DNA of 64,000 nt from Aurantiochytrium sp. KH105 (lineage: Eukaryota; Sar; Bigyra; Thraustochytrida; Thraustochytriidae). How positions within the stretch are numbered: the first letter of the stretch is position 1; each line of letters opens with the position of its first letter. A program made the position numbers and the translations under genes. The notes beneath the pieces are model-generated. The model searched no databases. It saw only the letters and a list, made by a program, of their open reading frames with translations, and was not told the origin of the DNA. The stretch lies in the NCBI GenBank assembly GCA_003116975.1, contig BGKB01000019.1, forward strand, positions 372,001 through 436,000, given 5' to 3'. Below, in pieces: positions 26,792 through 36,681 of the stretch.

Positions 26792-28792
26792 TCATAACCA
26801 GTGATCGAACTTCTTGCCAATGAGGTCAAAAAGCATCTTGTTCGGAGTCGCATAAAAGGAACGAAGCATGAGCTCGATGTCCTCTGGCATGGGCACCGAC
26901 GAGCTTCCGTCCTCTGACCAGCCCGTCGTTGAAGCAAACTCCGGATACTTGCGGCTGAATTCATTCGAAGCATCTGCATAGGTGAAGCCAGGACCCCCGT
27001 ACGGTGCATCACGAAGGCCAAGCTCATTGGTGATCTTCCCCAAGACGCTAGCTGGATCGCGCCGTAGATCGTCGTTGTCGACTATAAGAAGCTGCGACCG
27101 CGGAATGTAACGGAGGCACTGCTGGATCTGTGGATAGTAGAGACCACGCCATAAAAAGTTTTTGGAAATATCCGCCATGTTTACCGCCTTCGGGTAGCAT
27201 GTGCAGAGCTCACCACTGCAGGCAGAAGGAGAACGAAGTTTGTGAGAAGGATATGGTCCTACGTCTGGCGGCGTGCAACCCATCTGGATTGCCAATTCCT
27301 GGGCTGTTCCATTACTCGCCGAAAAGCACTTTGCGACACAGCCTTCCGAGTCTGCCTCACGGACACACTGGGGACAAATGCGCGTTTTGAGCTTACCCTG
27401 GCATTCCTGCTCTCTCGCTGTCCACGGTAAGGCAGATACGGGAACCTTGGCCTCGGAAAACTGCTTCCCTGCCGCCATGTCCACGCAAGGTTGCAGGGAC
27501 TTGGACTCCTGGATGATGTCTTGGCGAATATCGGGTAGAGTTTCGCGAAGAACTCCAAGTTTGCGCGCGCACTCGCGGGATTCTTCAATGCTGGCGCCCA
27601 ACTTGGCCGTATCCACGCACTTTCGCTTGAAATCCATCGCAAATTTAAGGTTCACCATTCGCCGAGACACTTGCGAAGCCTTGACGCGACTGCCATCCAG
27701 ATGCTTGTCAAGTGCTTCTTGGCAATGCTCGCGACGCATTTTCTCGGCTGGAGGCACGCTATCGCCGCTGCTGTCCTTAGACTTTGCTCCATCTACCGCG
27801 TCATCGTCATTTTCGGTCGGCGTCCAGCATACTGCCAAGTCGTCGGCGTGGTCGAACAGTGATTGAAGAGTCGTGTCTTGGTTCTGGATACGCCTTGCCT
27901 TCATGTTATACTCTGACCAGAGTCGCTTCACTGGGTCGCGCAATATGAGAACGTACACAGTCCAAGGGGATAAAAACGTGGACATGCGTTCGCACGCAAG
28001 AGTCGACGCAATGTAAGACGGTGTAGACTCGAAGCTGATCGACTCGTGCTGCTTCGTTAAGATGGGCTGCTTTGGGACGCGGAAGGCCACCTTGAGTTGA
28101 TTGGGCCACGAATTAAAGTTTCGGTCGATATCGAAAATGTGCAACTCCTTCTTGCGTGGAGGGTTCAGCTGGGGATGCAACATTAAATAGGAGTGCAGAG
28201 CCGTGGTGCCACCCTTTTGCGCGCCCATAACTACCAAGGAGGGTAGGCATGTCGAAACTTTCCGTTGCCCCTCGGTGATGAAGCAGCACACCTGATTATA
28301 GTCTGGTCGTAAGATACCCTTGACAGGCCGCGCCTGGCACCCGCTTGCCTTGTAGGCTCGTGACAAGGATTCGAGGTACGAATGGCGCATGCGAAACTCT
28401 CGTAGTCCTCGCGACCGTTGCTGCACCACGTCAATCTTCTTGTGCTCGAGATGGGGACGAGGAGTCTCGCTCACTGACTCTGACAATGGAGAGATTTCCG
28501 TCGGCATTGTCACGGCTGGTTTCATCTGGTTTGCTATATTTTCCAGCTCGGATGCGTCCTGCTCGAGGACGCCCACGTCTTGCGGTGCAGGGACATCTGA
28601 CATAGTGTACGCGACGGACATGATCATCGCAAGTACCATCAGGACCACCATGGCGCGCATGAGCGCTTGCTGCCAGACCCTTTTCCGTGCGGGTCCCTCG
28701 TGCGAGGCGTTGAGCTCAGTATGCGCCCATGGGCTCGCCGTTGAGGGCTCAGAGGACTCGGCAGCACGAGCTGCCGGCAAAGCTCGCCGCAT
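26792..28792 (-). CDS. Type II membrane sulfotransferase with Cys-rich insertion
   Basis: A 666-residue Golgi-type carbohydrate sulfotransferase. A short cytosolic N terminus is followed by a signal anchor at about 42-64 (QALMRAMVVLMVLAMIMSV). The PAPS 5'-phosphosulfate loop is GAQKGGTTAL (190-199). The 3'-phosphate site is LRDPVKRLWSEYNM, as in heparan/chondroitin-type sulfotransferases. Late motifs include LLIVDNDDLRRDP and GLRDAPYGGPGF. Between the 3'-phosphate site and the C-terminal part lies an insertion of about 250 residues with many cysteines (e.g. ICPQCVREADSEGCVAKC), which the core family lacks. Likely role: sulfation of secreted or wall polysaccharide, possibly the sulfated galactan scales of these organisms (inference). 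A true ATG opens the frame. Confidence 0.88.
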   Translation of the reverse strand: MRRALPAARAAESSEPSTASPWAHTELNASHEGPARKRVWQQALMRAMVVLMVLAMIMSVAYTMSDVPAPQDVGVLEQDASELENIANQMKPAVTMPTEISPLSESVSETPRPHLEHKKIDVVQQRSRGLREFRMRHSYLESLSRAYKASGCQARPVKGILRPDYNQVCCFITEGQRKVSTCLPSLVVMGAQKGGTTALHSYLMLHPQLNPPRKKELHIFDIDRNFNSWPNQLKVAFRVPKQPILTKQHESISFESTPSYIASTLACERMSTFLSPWTVYVLILRDPVKRLWSEYNMKARRIQNQDTTLQSLFDHADDLAVCWTPTENDDDAVDGAKSKDSSGDSVPPAEKMRREHCQEALDKHLDGSRVKASQVSRRMVNLKFAMDFKRKCVDTAKLGASIEESRECARKLGVLRETLPDIRQDIIQESKSLQPCVDMAAGKQFSEAKVPVSALPWTAREQECQGKLKTRICPQCVREADSEGCVAKCFSASNGTAQELAIQMGCTPPDVGPYPSHKLRSPSACSGELCTCYPKAVNMADISKNFLWRGLYYPQIQQCLRYIPRSQLLIVDNDDLRRDPASVLGKITNELGLRDAPYGGPGFTYADASNEFSRKYPEFASTTGWSEDGSSSVPMPEDIELMLRSFYATPNKMLFDLIGKKFDHWL

Positions 28793-29814
28793 CGTCTCGA
28801 CTCCCGACGTGCCGGGCGCAGTTTTGCGCGTCCGTGCTCGTCGGATCGCGCCAGTCTACGCGCCACTCGAAGCCGCTGCTCGCGCTGTCCCCGCCGCCGC
28901 CGCCACCACCGGCCCACGACGCACGCACCGCCCGCAGACGGCGCAGCGCGGTCGGCTTTTGGTTTCGTCAAATCGATACACAAGGTTGGCAGGTCACCTT
29001 TCTCTTCGATCGAGCGACTCTTCATGTTTCCCATGATGGATAGATGGATGCATACCTTGGAGAACGGGTGTGCGTGGGACGGATGGGCTAACCCGCGTCT
29101 CACGAACAAGGACGCATCGCTGTCAACCTCATAATCGTACACATCATTCGTTCACTCATGCCGATTCACGATTCTTGCTTACGTTGAGGTCCGTCTTTCT
29201 TTGGCGGAGAGGCCTCCTTCAAAGCAAGATGAATGATCGCCATTATTTATCACACGAGCAATGTTCGTTCGTTCTCATTCACACATGAAATTTAATGTGT
29301 ACGCGCGGGCCCAACCTTTGAGAACGCTTCACACATCGCAATGGCAGTGGCAGAAGTGCAGACGCAAGTAAGGATGCAGCAGGCTACAGAAGATTACGTG
29401 CTGCCATCAACGTGAAAGGTATGCCATTTGAGTGCTGTGCACCGTTTCGTTTTCTTGCATACACAGAGGTCTTCCTTTGGCGTCTGCTACAACTCCAAAT
29501 GGATACTTTGAAAGATAAACATCCTCACGAAACTCTTACTTGCATTCAGCCACAACTTTTTTGCGCTTGTGCATGCGTCAAAGCTAAAAATGCCTGGTCC
29601 ACTGATGCGATTTCTTTATATCTCTGGCAGTAAAGTACGAAGATGTCAATTAAACGAGTTCTGGAAGCGATCAAGAGTAATGCATGGTAGGCCTAGAGCT
29701 CGTATTCGGCGCCCATGAGGAGGAGCTTGGTATACTCAAACCTTGAGCTTGGGGAAAAATTATTGCCACTTGGTGCAGATGAAGAATGAGGAGAAGCAGC
29801 AGTCGGAAATGAGA
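28793..29814. other. Spacer between sulfotransferase and IDO
   Basis: About 1 kb with a CCGCCG-type triplet tract near 28890-28910 close to the sulfotransferase start. The rest is unique AT-richer sequence with short shadow frames only. Confidence 0.5.
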
Positions 29815-31536
29815 TCAAGGTTCGGGATCTGGGGGAGAGCTGGGAGCTGTGGGCGATTTTGCAGATAATCGCGATCGATCATGGGCAGTTCGATTCAAAG
29901 CAGATGGTGAGGTCAAAGGAGACATGGAGACTTGGCGAGGGGCTCGAGCAAATGGACTAGATATCGGCAATCGTGAGCCGAGACTCGGCATGACGTGAGA
30001 CTCGGGCGGTCGAGGAGCCGGGTTGAGATTCTCGGGCAACTCGTAGAGGCAGCTTCGACTGTCACGAATGTGCTGTGTCAGATGATACTGGAAGTTGCTA
30101 CCGCCCGTTCCTTTGGATGACTTTTTCAAGAGCTCCTGTCCAGTCGACGCACTACCGGAGGCTTGAAGACTGGCGGCACGGATCTTGGCCTGACTGGTAA
30201 TGTACGAGACGGTGATGCCGACATGCTTTTGACGAAACTTGATAATCTCGTTCATTGCGCCGTTGTATGCCTCCTTCAAGTGCACAATATTCTGGCCAAG
30301 ATGAATTGCGTCTCGCAAAACTGGCTCGTGTACGGCCACGGGCAGGTTTCGATCGCGCGATTGTTTTAAAATCTCGCGTTCCAGGACTTCCATTTCGCAG
30401 ATGAGATCTCGAAGACTGCTCGAGTTTTCGAGACGCTCAATAAACCGGCGGTGCGGCGGTGGCATATATTTCCGGTAACGCTTTAGCGCAGCAAGAAACA
30501 TTTCGCGATCCGCGGCGTGCTTTGCTACGGTTTCAGTCTGCTTGATCGCGACACGGGCACCCTCTACCCGACTTTGCTGCTGAGCAACTTGCTTTGCGCC
30601 ATGACCAACGCCAAAAAGTGCATCGATGCACGGCATGATGGAACTCTGCGCGCCGGACCCACCCGTATACTTTTCAGACTCGAGATCGCTCGAGTCTCTG
30701 GTGCTGTAGACGACGCCTGGCTCCGGCCAGGCACTGAGCCAGGGCCGAACAATATTGAAAAAGTCCACCTCACGACAGCGCTCGCGCATGCGGCCCAACA
30801 TAATGTTCATCTGTTTGAGCGCGTTTTCGATGGCGCGAAGGCGAAGTACCATGGGCGGAATACGTGCATCGTACGTGGCCACATCGGCCCTGGTTTCGAA
30901 CAAAGAGTCGAGCGTGTCAACGATGGCCACCGAAGATGTGATTGCCTCTGCGCCGTAATGTTCGATCACGGCATGGATTTTGTAAAACCACTCTTCCGAG
31001 ACGGTTCTGGTAAATGTGCGCAGTACACGGACATTGCTTGGAGTCATGGGCTTGTCGGCGTCGATCAACGTCCAGTTGGAAAGAACACATCCGGCATAAT
31101 CGAGAATCGGCTGGCGCCCAAGATGTTCAGCCAGTTTCTTGAGCGGCACACTAATGCACGCGGGCAAGACGATGGGGCCTTCTTTGCGCCTTTCGCTCGC
31201 TGCAGCTGCGTCCCCTTGCGAGAATTCGACCGTGTCCTTGTGTACATAGGCGCCTGCGAGGATGCCGAAGAGGGTGAAGACGCTCTCGCACTCTTCAGGT
31301 TCCGCTAAGAGGACGCAGGAGATGGGATCATAGTAAGCTTCATACTCAAAGACGATGTCGAGGACGCGAAGATTCTCAAGCCGAGGCCCGATCGAGCGTT
31401 CTCGAGCAAGCTCGGGAAGATCATCATACGCGCTGATGTGCTCCCTGAGAGCCTCGCAGAAGAAATTGCGGTTTGGGTTTGCCGGCAAAAAGCCATTTCT
31501 CGCCGGATCCCAGTGTGTCTCCGTGGATCTCTCCAT
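29815..31536 (-). CDS. IDO: Indoleamine 2,3-dioxygenase family protein
   Basis: Heme dioxygenase that opens the indole ring of tryptophan to N-formylkynurenine, first step of the kynurenine route. The 573-residue chain matches IDO motif by motif. Seen are a PILDYAGCVLSNW segment; the distal-site region ending GGSGAQSSIMPCIDALFG; and RYMPPPHRRFIERLE with His362 as the proximal heme ligand. The later AYNGAMNEIIKFRQKHV helix and the KGTGGSNFQYHLTQHI loop near the C terminus also fit. It is longer than animal IDO (about 400 residues) because of a Pro/Ser-rich tail of about 90 residues after the catalytic core. The frame continues upstream to 31914 from a non-ATG codon; this ATG starts right before the conserved part. 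It is divergent from the GPR107-like gene and shares its promoter region. Confidence 0.93.
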   Translation of the reverse strand: MERSTETHWDPARNGFLPANPNRNFFCEALREHISAYDDLPELARERSIGPRLENLRVLDIVFEYEAYYDPISCVLLAEPEECESVFTLFGILAGAYVHKDTVEFSQGDAAAASERRKEGPIVLPACISVPLKKLAEHLGRQPILDYAGCVLSNWTLIDADKPMTPSNVRVLRTFTRTVSEEWFYKIHAVIEHYGAEAITSSVAIVDTLDSLFETRADVATYDARIPPMVLRLRAIENALKQMNIMLGRMRERCREVDFFNIVRPWLSAWPEPGVVYSTRDSSDLESEKYTGGSGAQSSIMPCIDALFGVGHGAKQVAQQQSRVEGARVAIKQTETVAKHAADREMFLAALKRYRKYMPPPHRRFIERLENSSSLRDLICEMEVLEREILKQSRDRNLPVAVHEPVLRDAIHLGQNIVHLKEAYNGAMNEIIKFRQKHVGITVSYITSQAKIRAASLQASGSASTGQELLKKSSKGTGGSNFQYHLTQHIRDSRSCLYELPENLNPAPRPPESHVMPSLGSRLPISSPFARAPRQVSMSPLTSPSALNRTAHDRSRLSAKSPTAPSSPPDPEP

Positions 31537-31900
31537 GGCAGCTTCTGCCCTAGCCCAGCAAGACCTCAAGAGACTTAGGCTCCCTCGCCCACGTTGTCGT
31601 CGTCGTCGTCGTTCGACGTCGACGTCGACGTCGTCTCTCCCGCCACGGATTCGATGCGAGGGAACTGCTTGCTTCCGGCCCCCTGCGCGGGAGGACGAGG
31701 CGGGCGAGGGCGAGGGGGGCGGGAAGGGAAGGATGCGGGAGAAGGCGAGGAGGAGCGAGACTGCGCGCTGGCGAGACGCACGCGCGCCCGCCCGCGTAGC
31801 TGCCTGCCTGCCTGCCTGCCTGTCTGCCCGCGCGCCCGTGCCGTCCGCGGCGGCTCGAGAACACGGCGGCAATCGGGTTTGAACACGCCGCGCTTGCGCC

Positions 31901-32133
31901 GCGCTATAGCGCACTTGCCTCGAGCCGCCGCAAGTGGCCTTATCGGCGTCGCAACCGTTTTATCCGCGCTGCAGGCGCACTTGCCCCTACGCGCCCCACG
32001 TGCAAGTGGGGTATACGTGCAGCGTCCACTTCGCGGGGCCCTGGCAAGTGGGTTATAGCGCGCAGGGGCGGGGGAGGGAGGCCGCAAAGTCGAGAATGGG
32101 CGAATAGCTCACTTGCGGGGCGTCGCGCAAGTG
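31901..32133. promoter_or_regulatory. Bidirectional promoter region with seven GCAAGTG motifs and an inverted repeat
   Basis: Seven exact GCAAGTG/CACTTGC heptamers lie in 222 bp: 31912 (-), 31930 (+), 31978 (-), 32002 (+), 32044 (+), 32110 (-) and 32127 (+). The outer flanks of five of them form an imperfect inverted repeat: 31901-31919 (GCGCTATAGCGCACTTGCC) pairs with 32043-32061 at about 16 of 19 positions. It lies between the divergent IDO and GPR107-like start codons. Function as a transcription factor site is inferred from density and symmetry. Confidence 0.55.
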
Positions 32134-32526
32134 CGAAGTTTGAACCGCAGAACAGTCTGCTTGCCGGGCCTCCAAGATCGTCCTATTCGCGCCAGACAAA
32201 CAAACAAACAAACATACAAACAACGCCTCCGTCCTCGAAAGAACGACCCTCGCCCGGCGCCGCCGCCGCGCGAGCCGCTGAGGCCTGGCCGTCCGCCCGC
32301 CCGCCCGCCCGTCGGCGCCGGCCGCTCGCCTCTGCTGCCCTCCGCTCCCGTCCGCGACCCCGCCTTCGAAGAGAGGCGTCGCGGCGAGCGCGAGTAACTC
32401 CAGCGTGTCATCGCGGTTGAGGTGCGCAACGGGGACAAACAACGCGAGGGCGACGCGAGGAAAAAGCGCGCGAGGGGTGTGGACTTCGGGGTGGCCGTGA
32501 GGTGGCGGTCGACGTCGGCGTCCAAG
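32134..32526. other. 5' flank of GPR107-like gene
   Basis: Contains a CAAA array (about 32201-32222) and a GC-rich CCGCCCGC tract (about 32290-32320). The gene frame is open back to 32422 from a non-ATG codon; this part is taken as leader. No separate gene seen. Confidence 0.5.
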
Positions 32527-34020
32527 ATGACGGGCGTCAAGATGGTGCTGGGCGCCTCGCTCGCGCTGAGCATGGCAGTGTGCGCGTCTGGGCTCAAGGT
32601 CGACATTAGCGCCTCGGACGAGTCGCGGAGGTGGTACGCCGTGGAGCAGTTTGGCCTGGTGCAAGGCGGCAAGGTGGACATCGAGGTCAAGGACTTTTCC
32701 TTTAGCAGCAAAGTCAAGGGGGCACGTGCCGCTTTTCTCTTGCACCTCGCAGACTCGGAAAACATGGTTCTCGACGCTTTTCACGAGGAAATTAGAGAAG
32801 AATACTCGACGGACGCGATCCGTGAATGCCCGATCGACAAGCAGCGCGAGCTGCAGCTGATTGGCATTATCGAGTTCAAGGGAGAAGAGTCCCTCCCTCT
32901 GTCAAAGGTCATTTCGCACGAGGTTGACCTGGCCACGGAGGGAATCTACGACCTCTCGTTTGTGCGCTGCGGCCCAGATGTAGGCGCATCGTACACGCTG
33001 CACACGGAAATGTACAATGCGGGACCGAACTACCTGACGGCGGGCGAGATGCCGACGCCGACGATTCTCTTCCTCTATGGTCTCGTTTTCCTCGGCATGC
33101 TCGTCGCCTGGATAACGTATCTGAAGCGGAAGAAGCTGAGCGTGCACAAGGTTCATCACATGATGACGGTGATCTTGCTGCTCAAGACGTTGACCGTCTT
33201 TGCGGAAGCCTTTGACATGCATTACGTCAAGGTATATGGGTCGTCGGTGACGTGGAACTTTTTGTATCATTTGCTGCGCGCACTGCGCACCATCATGTTC
33301 TTTGTCGTCATCATTATGATTGGCACGGGCTGGTCTCTGCTCAAGCCTGCGCTGAGCCCTCGCGAGCGCAAGTTCCTCATGGCCGCGTTTTCGCTGCAAG
33401 TGGTGGCCAACATTGCCTTGGTGGTTGCGGACGAGCTTACGCGCGGGTCTTCGGCGATGATGAAGTGGGAGAACGCCTTTCAACTCGTGGACCTCGTTTG
33501 CTGCTTGGCGGTGACCTTTCCCATTTACTCGCACATTCAGTTCCTCGAGAGTCAGTCGCAGATTGACGGCAAGGGTCAGGTCAACTTGGCCAAGCTCAGG
33601 CAGTTTCGCCGCTTTTATCTGCTCGTCTTTGCGTACATTTACTTCACTCGCATCATCGTTTTCCTTGCTGGAAACGCAATGAATTTCCGCCACCTCTATG
33701 TCGCACACATTTTGCGCGAGACGGCCTCTGTTCTCTTTTATGGTGTCATTGGCTACCTTTTTCGACCTGTGGAAGGTAGCGCCTACCTCAAGTTGCCTGC
33801 TGAAGATGGAGAGTATGGTCTTGAGGATGACGACGACTACGTCCCAAGCCGTCGTGTCGCCAACGACGACGTCGAAGATCCTCTCGACGAGGACCATTTC
33901 TTTAACGAGGATGAGCATCGCGAGGAGTTTGGCTTGGAAATGCAGGAAACCTCGGCTTCCGCACGGGGAGGACAGAAGTCCCCGGCGAAGTCCAATTCTG
34001 ACCAGATGCAAACAATTTAA
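32527..34020 (+). CDS. GPR107/GPR108-like seven-transmembrane protein (LU7TM family)
   Basis: A 497-residue membrane protein of the Golgi/endosome-type LU7TM family, which in animals works in trafficking of cargo receptors and retrograde transport. A signal peptide (about 1-26) precedes a luminal beta-rich domain of about 150 residues. Seven hydrophobic segments run from about residue 178 (TPTILFLYGLVFLGMLVAW) to about 413. The family hallmark GTGWSLLKPALSPRERK lies between TM helices, and the VHHMMTVILLLKTLTVFAEA helix is typical. The cytosolic tail is acidic (DDDDY, EDEHREE). The ATG is the first in a frame that is open further upstream. Convergent with the CapA-like gene. Confidence 0.9.
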   Translation: MTGVKMVLGASLALSMAVCASGLKVDISASDESRRWYAVEQFGLVQGGKVDIEVKDFSFSSKVKGARAAFLLHLADSENMVLDAFHEEIREEYSTDAIRECPIDKQRELQLIGIIEFKGEESLPLSKVISHEVDLATEGIYDLSFVRCGPDVGASYTLHTEMYNAGPNYLTAGEMPTPTILFLYGLVFLGMLVAWITYLKRKKLSVHKVHHMMTVILLLKTLTVFAEAFDMHYVKVYGSSVTWNFLYHLLRALRTIMFFVVIIMIGTGWSLLKPALSPRERKFLMAAFSLQVVANIALVVADELTRGSSAMMKWENAFQLVDLVCCLAVTFPIYSHIQFLESQSQIDGKGQVNLAKLRQFRRFYLLVFAYIYFTRIIVFLAGNAMNFRHLYVAHILRETASVLFYGVIGYLFRPVEGSAYLKLPAEDGEYGLEDDDDYVPSRRVANDDVEDPLDEDHFFNEDEHREEFGLEMQETSASARGGQKSPAKSNSDQMQTI

Positions 34021-34609
34021 AGAATGACAACTCGTTTTGTCGCACAGTCAACCCGGCAAGCGATGTTCTTTACGCTGCTGAACTTTGTCTATCTCCTCCC
34101 GCAAATGTAACAACGCCTCACACTGGACGAGGCGCTATTATTAGTTGCAAGGATGGTAGACATGACAACCGAAGCAAGGCGATGGCTAGACTCGTCTCCG
34201 CGCGTTCCACGCGTTCCGCGCACGCATTCCGCACACGCATGTCGCGCACGCACGCATTCCGCGCGCGTATTCCGCACATTCCTTGAAATTTCGTTGACTT
34301 CAATCAAGAAAGAAATTTATCACTTTGCGTCGGCGTTGGGTCTGTTAGTAGTCGATTGCCCTTCTTCTCTTTTTTCGTTTTCGTTTGCATTTTTTTTTAG
34401 ACGAGGATGAACCCGCCAGCCTCGACAATTAATCTTAAAATTTGCAAGGAGTAAATTGCAAGAAGGGATGAATCGCATGAAGGAGTAAAGCGAAAGAAGG
34501 AGTTGCCTGTGTCCTTGGCTTGAACGCGCATAATAACATACAAACAAAGCTCTGCTTTCTGAATCATAAACAAGAAGATGAGAAGAAGAAGAAGAAGAAG
34601 AAGAAGCGA
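34021..34609. other. Convergent 3' spacer GPR107-like / CapA-like
   Basis: No gene. It contains a short run of related TTCCGCGCACGCA pieces (about 34200-34270) and a GAA array (about 34580-34606) ending just before the CapA-like stop codon. Confidence 0.55.
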
Positions 34610-36274
34610 TTAGTCGGAAGTGGACATGGCATCATCCTCAGGCTTGGGGTACATTCGTGTTGCTGCAGGTTCGAGGAGCTGGGTGACAATGCGCTCCTCG
34701 CTCTTGCATTTGTCCGTACTTGAGACCGGAATCGTCTTGACGAACTTTCCACGAGTGATCATGAACGGCTCATAGACTTCACAGATTGGTTCCATGACCA
34801 CATTTTGCACGATGGTCTGCCCGCTTGCCGACTTGGCTAGCGTCGCGAGCAGCACTGCGGATGCTCGAGGACGAGCCGTTTCTTTGGCGGCTTGACCGAG
34901 GCCCCCGACGAGACCGCCCAGGGAATACGCGGTAAACGACGTGCGTACACCGTCACTGTCCTGGGTGCTCTCTGTGCGCTGCACCACGTGAGGATGGTTT
35001 CCGAGAATGAGGTTGACGCCAGCCTTTATCCATGCTTTGGCGAGCTTGTTCTGGTTGGCCGTGGTTTGCACAACGAATTCAGTGCCCCAGTGCGGTAAAA
35101 CCACAATTGCGTCGAGATCCGGGTGCGTGGGGCGGACGTGTTCCTTGATGAGGCTGAGGACATCATTGCAAAAGAGAATGTAGGGCGCCCAGTTTTGACC
35201 AAAGGGGAAGGTCGTGCACGAGATGAGCGCCAGCTTCCATCCCTTGCGACGCACGATCTTGTACCAGCGTTCTGGGTCTTTGAAGTCCTGTGCTGACTCG
35301 ATTGTGGCCGGATCGGTGACGCCGGCAGTGATGAATCCAATGTTTTCGAGCGTGCGTTTTGTGATGCCAATGCCTTGAACGCTCCGATCGAAAATATGAT
35401 TGTTGCCCAATGTCATGACGTCAATTTTTGCATCTTCAAAGAGCGCTCTCGCAAATGCGGGCGGGTAGTTAAACCCACCCTTGGTGTTACTGCTCGTGTA
35501 CACGGACCGAAAGTTGGCCTTGTTAATATTTGACACTTTTCGGCGCGGGACCGCTCCGGTCAGGCTCGTGCACGTTCCCTCAAAGTTCGAGATGGTCAAG
35601 TCGGCATGATCTTTCCACAGGTGCGAGACCGAGTTCCACAGGTACGTATACTCGCCCCGCGCGTACACGTGCAAGTTGATGTTCTGGCTGATCATGGTGT
35701 CGCCCGTGTGTGCGATCGTGAAGGTCTCTGCGCGGGGTCCGCGGTACCCATCGTCCGCCTGGTCGCTGGCTGCCTCACGTGCCTCTGCACCGCTGTCGTC
35801 GTTGCTGCCGTCGTCGTCGTCGTCGTCACTGATTTCCTCCTCCTCGTCTTCATCGCCAGTTCTCTCCGCGTCGCGGTCGCCCCCTTCGTTGCCGTCGTCC
35901 GCGTCGCCGTCGCCCTCGTCGTCGCCGCCAGCGCCATCGGCTTCTGGCCTGAGGCCCTGGCCGAGGTCATCGTCATCCGCGAGGCCCTCGAGGCGGCCGC
36001 CGCCAAAGGCGACCTCCCCGGCGGCGGCCTCGGCGTTGCCCGCGCGCAGCCGCGCCTCCTCGCTGGGCGGCTCCGCGAGCGCGGCCAGCGCGGCGAGCGG
36101 GCTCGCGCCGGCGGAGAGGCCGAGGAGGCCCAGAGTTGCGATCACGGCGCCCGCCGCCCATCTCGACCATCTGCGCCTGCGCGCGGCCTTGCTGTCCAGC
36201 TCGCGGCAGTCGCCCGCCTCCAGCGCGCCCGGCCCGAACGCCAGCAGCCGCTGCGGCCCCGCGCGCGCGCGCAT
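34610..36274 (-). CDS. CapA (PGA_cap) family metallophosphoesterase-like protein, membrane anchored
   Basis: A 554-residue protein. A basic N terminus and one hydrophobic helix (about 38-66, WAAGAVIATLGLLGLSAGA) suggest a signal anchor. An acidic low-complexity spacer (about 90-180, runs of Asp/Glu/Gly) follows. The CapA domain (about 187-500) shows the metal-site motifs of this calcineurin-like family: HTGDTM (Asp192), SNFEGT, LGNNHIFD, PHWGTEF and GNHPHVVQ. In Bacillus CapA/PgsA takes part in poly-gamma-glutamate capsule formation; many homologues have unknown roles, and no other pgs gene is nearby. The family is mainly bacterial, so transfer is possible. Start: true ATG in a GCGC-rich context. 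Upstream lies a 21-bp GCAAGTG array. Confidence 0.85.
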   Translation of the reverse strand: MRARAGPQRLLAFGPGALEAGDCRELDSKAARRRRWSRWAAGAVIATLGLLGLSAGASPLAALAALAEPPSEEARLRAGNAEAAAGEVAFGGGRLEGLADDDDLGQGLRPEADGAGGDDEGDGDADDGNEGGDRDAERTGDEDEEEEISDDDDDDGSNDDSGAEAREAASDQADDGYRGPRAETFTIAHTGDTMISQNINLHVYARGEYTYLWNSVSHLWKDHADLTISNFEGTCTSLTGAVPRRKVSNINKANFRSVYTSSNTKGGFNYPPAFARALFEDAKIDVMTLGNNHIFDRSVQGIGITKRTLENIGFITAGVTDPATIESAQDFKDPERWYKIVRRKGWKLALISCTTFPFGQNWAPYILFCNDVLSLIKEHVRPTHPDLDAIVVLPHWGTEFVVQTTANQNKLAKAWIKAGVNLILGNHPHVVQRTESTQDSDGVRTSFTAYSLGGLVGGLGQAAKETARPRASAVLLATLAKSASGQTIVQNVVMEPICEVYEPFMITRGKFVKTIPVSSTDKCKSEERIVTQLLEPAATRMYPKPEDDAMSTSD

Positions 36275-36681
36275 CCTCTCGCTCGCCGCCCGCGCCCGCG
36301 CGATCGTGTTCGTGTTTGCCGCTCCGCGTCTCGTTTCGCGTTCATTATATTTCCGCTTCTCGCGCTTTCTTTCTTGCTCGCTTTGGGGCTGCTACCCCTC
36401 TTCTCCCGGACATAAGGCGGCAGAAACCAGCCCCGCTTCGTTTCGGTCCCGCGCACCGCCGCGCCTCCGCCTCGCGCCTCCGCCTCGCGCCGCGCGGCCC
36501 GGGGAGAAAGAGGGATGGAAGGTCGGCGCGAGCGGGGCAGCCTGGGCGCGAGCGCGCGCCGCGAGCGCTGGGGCCTGGCTTGGACCCCTGGCTTGACGTG
36601 GCCTGGCTTGGCTTGCTTGGCTTGGCTTGCTTGGCTGCTAGCCTTACTAATTTCCGGAGCCAGCGAGCGCACCTGTGCACC

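Noticed and set aside
30517-31308. 263-codon plus-strand frame
   Set aside because: Antisense to IDO; no motifs.
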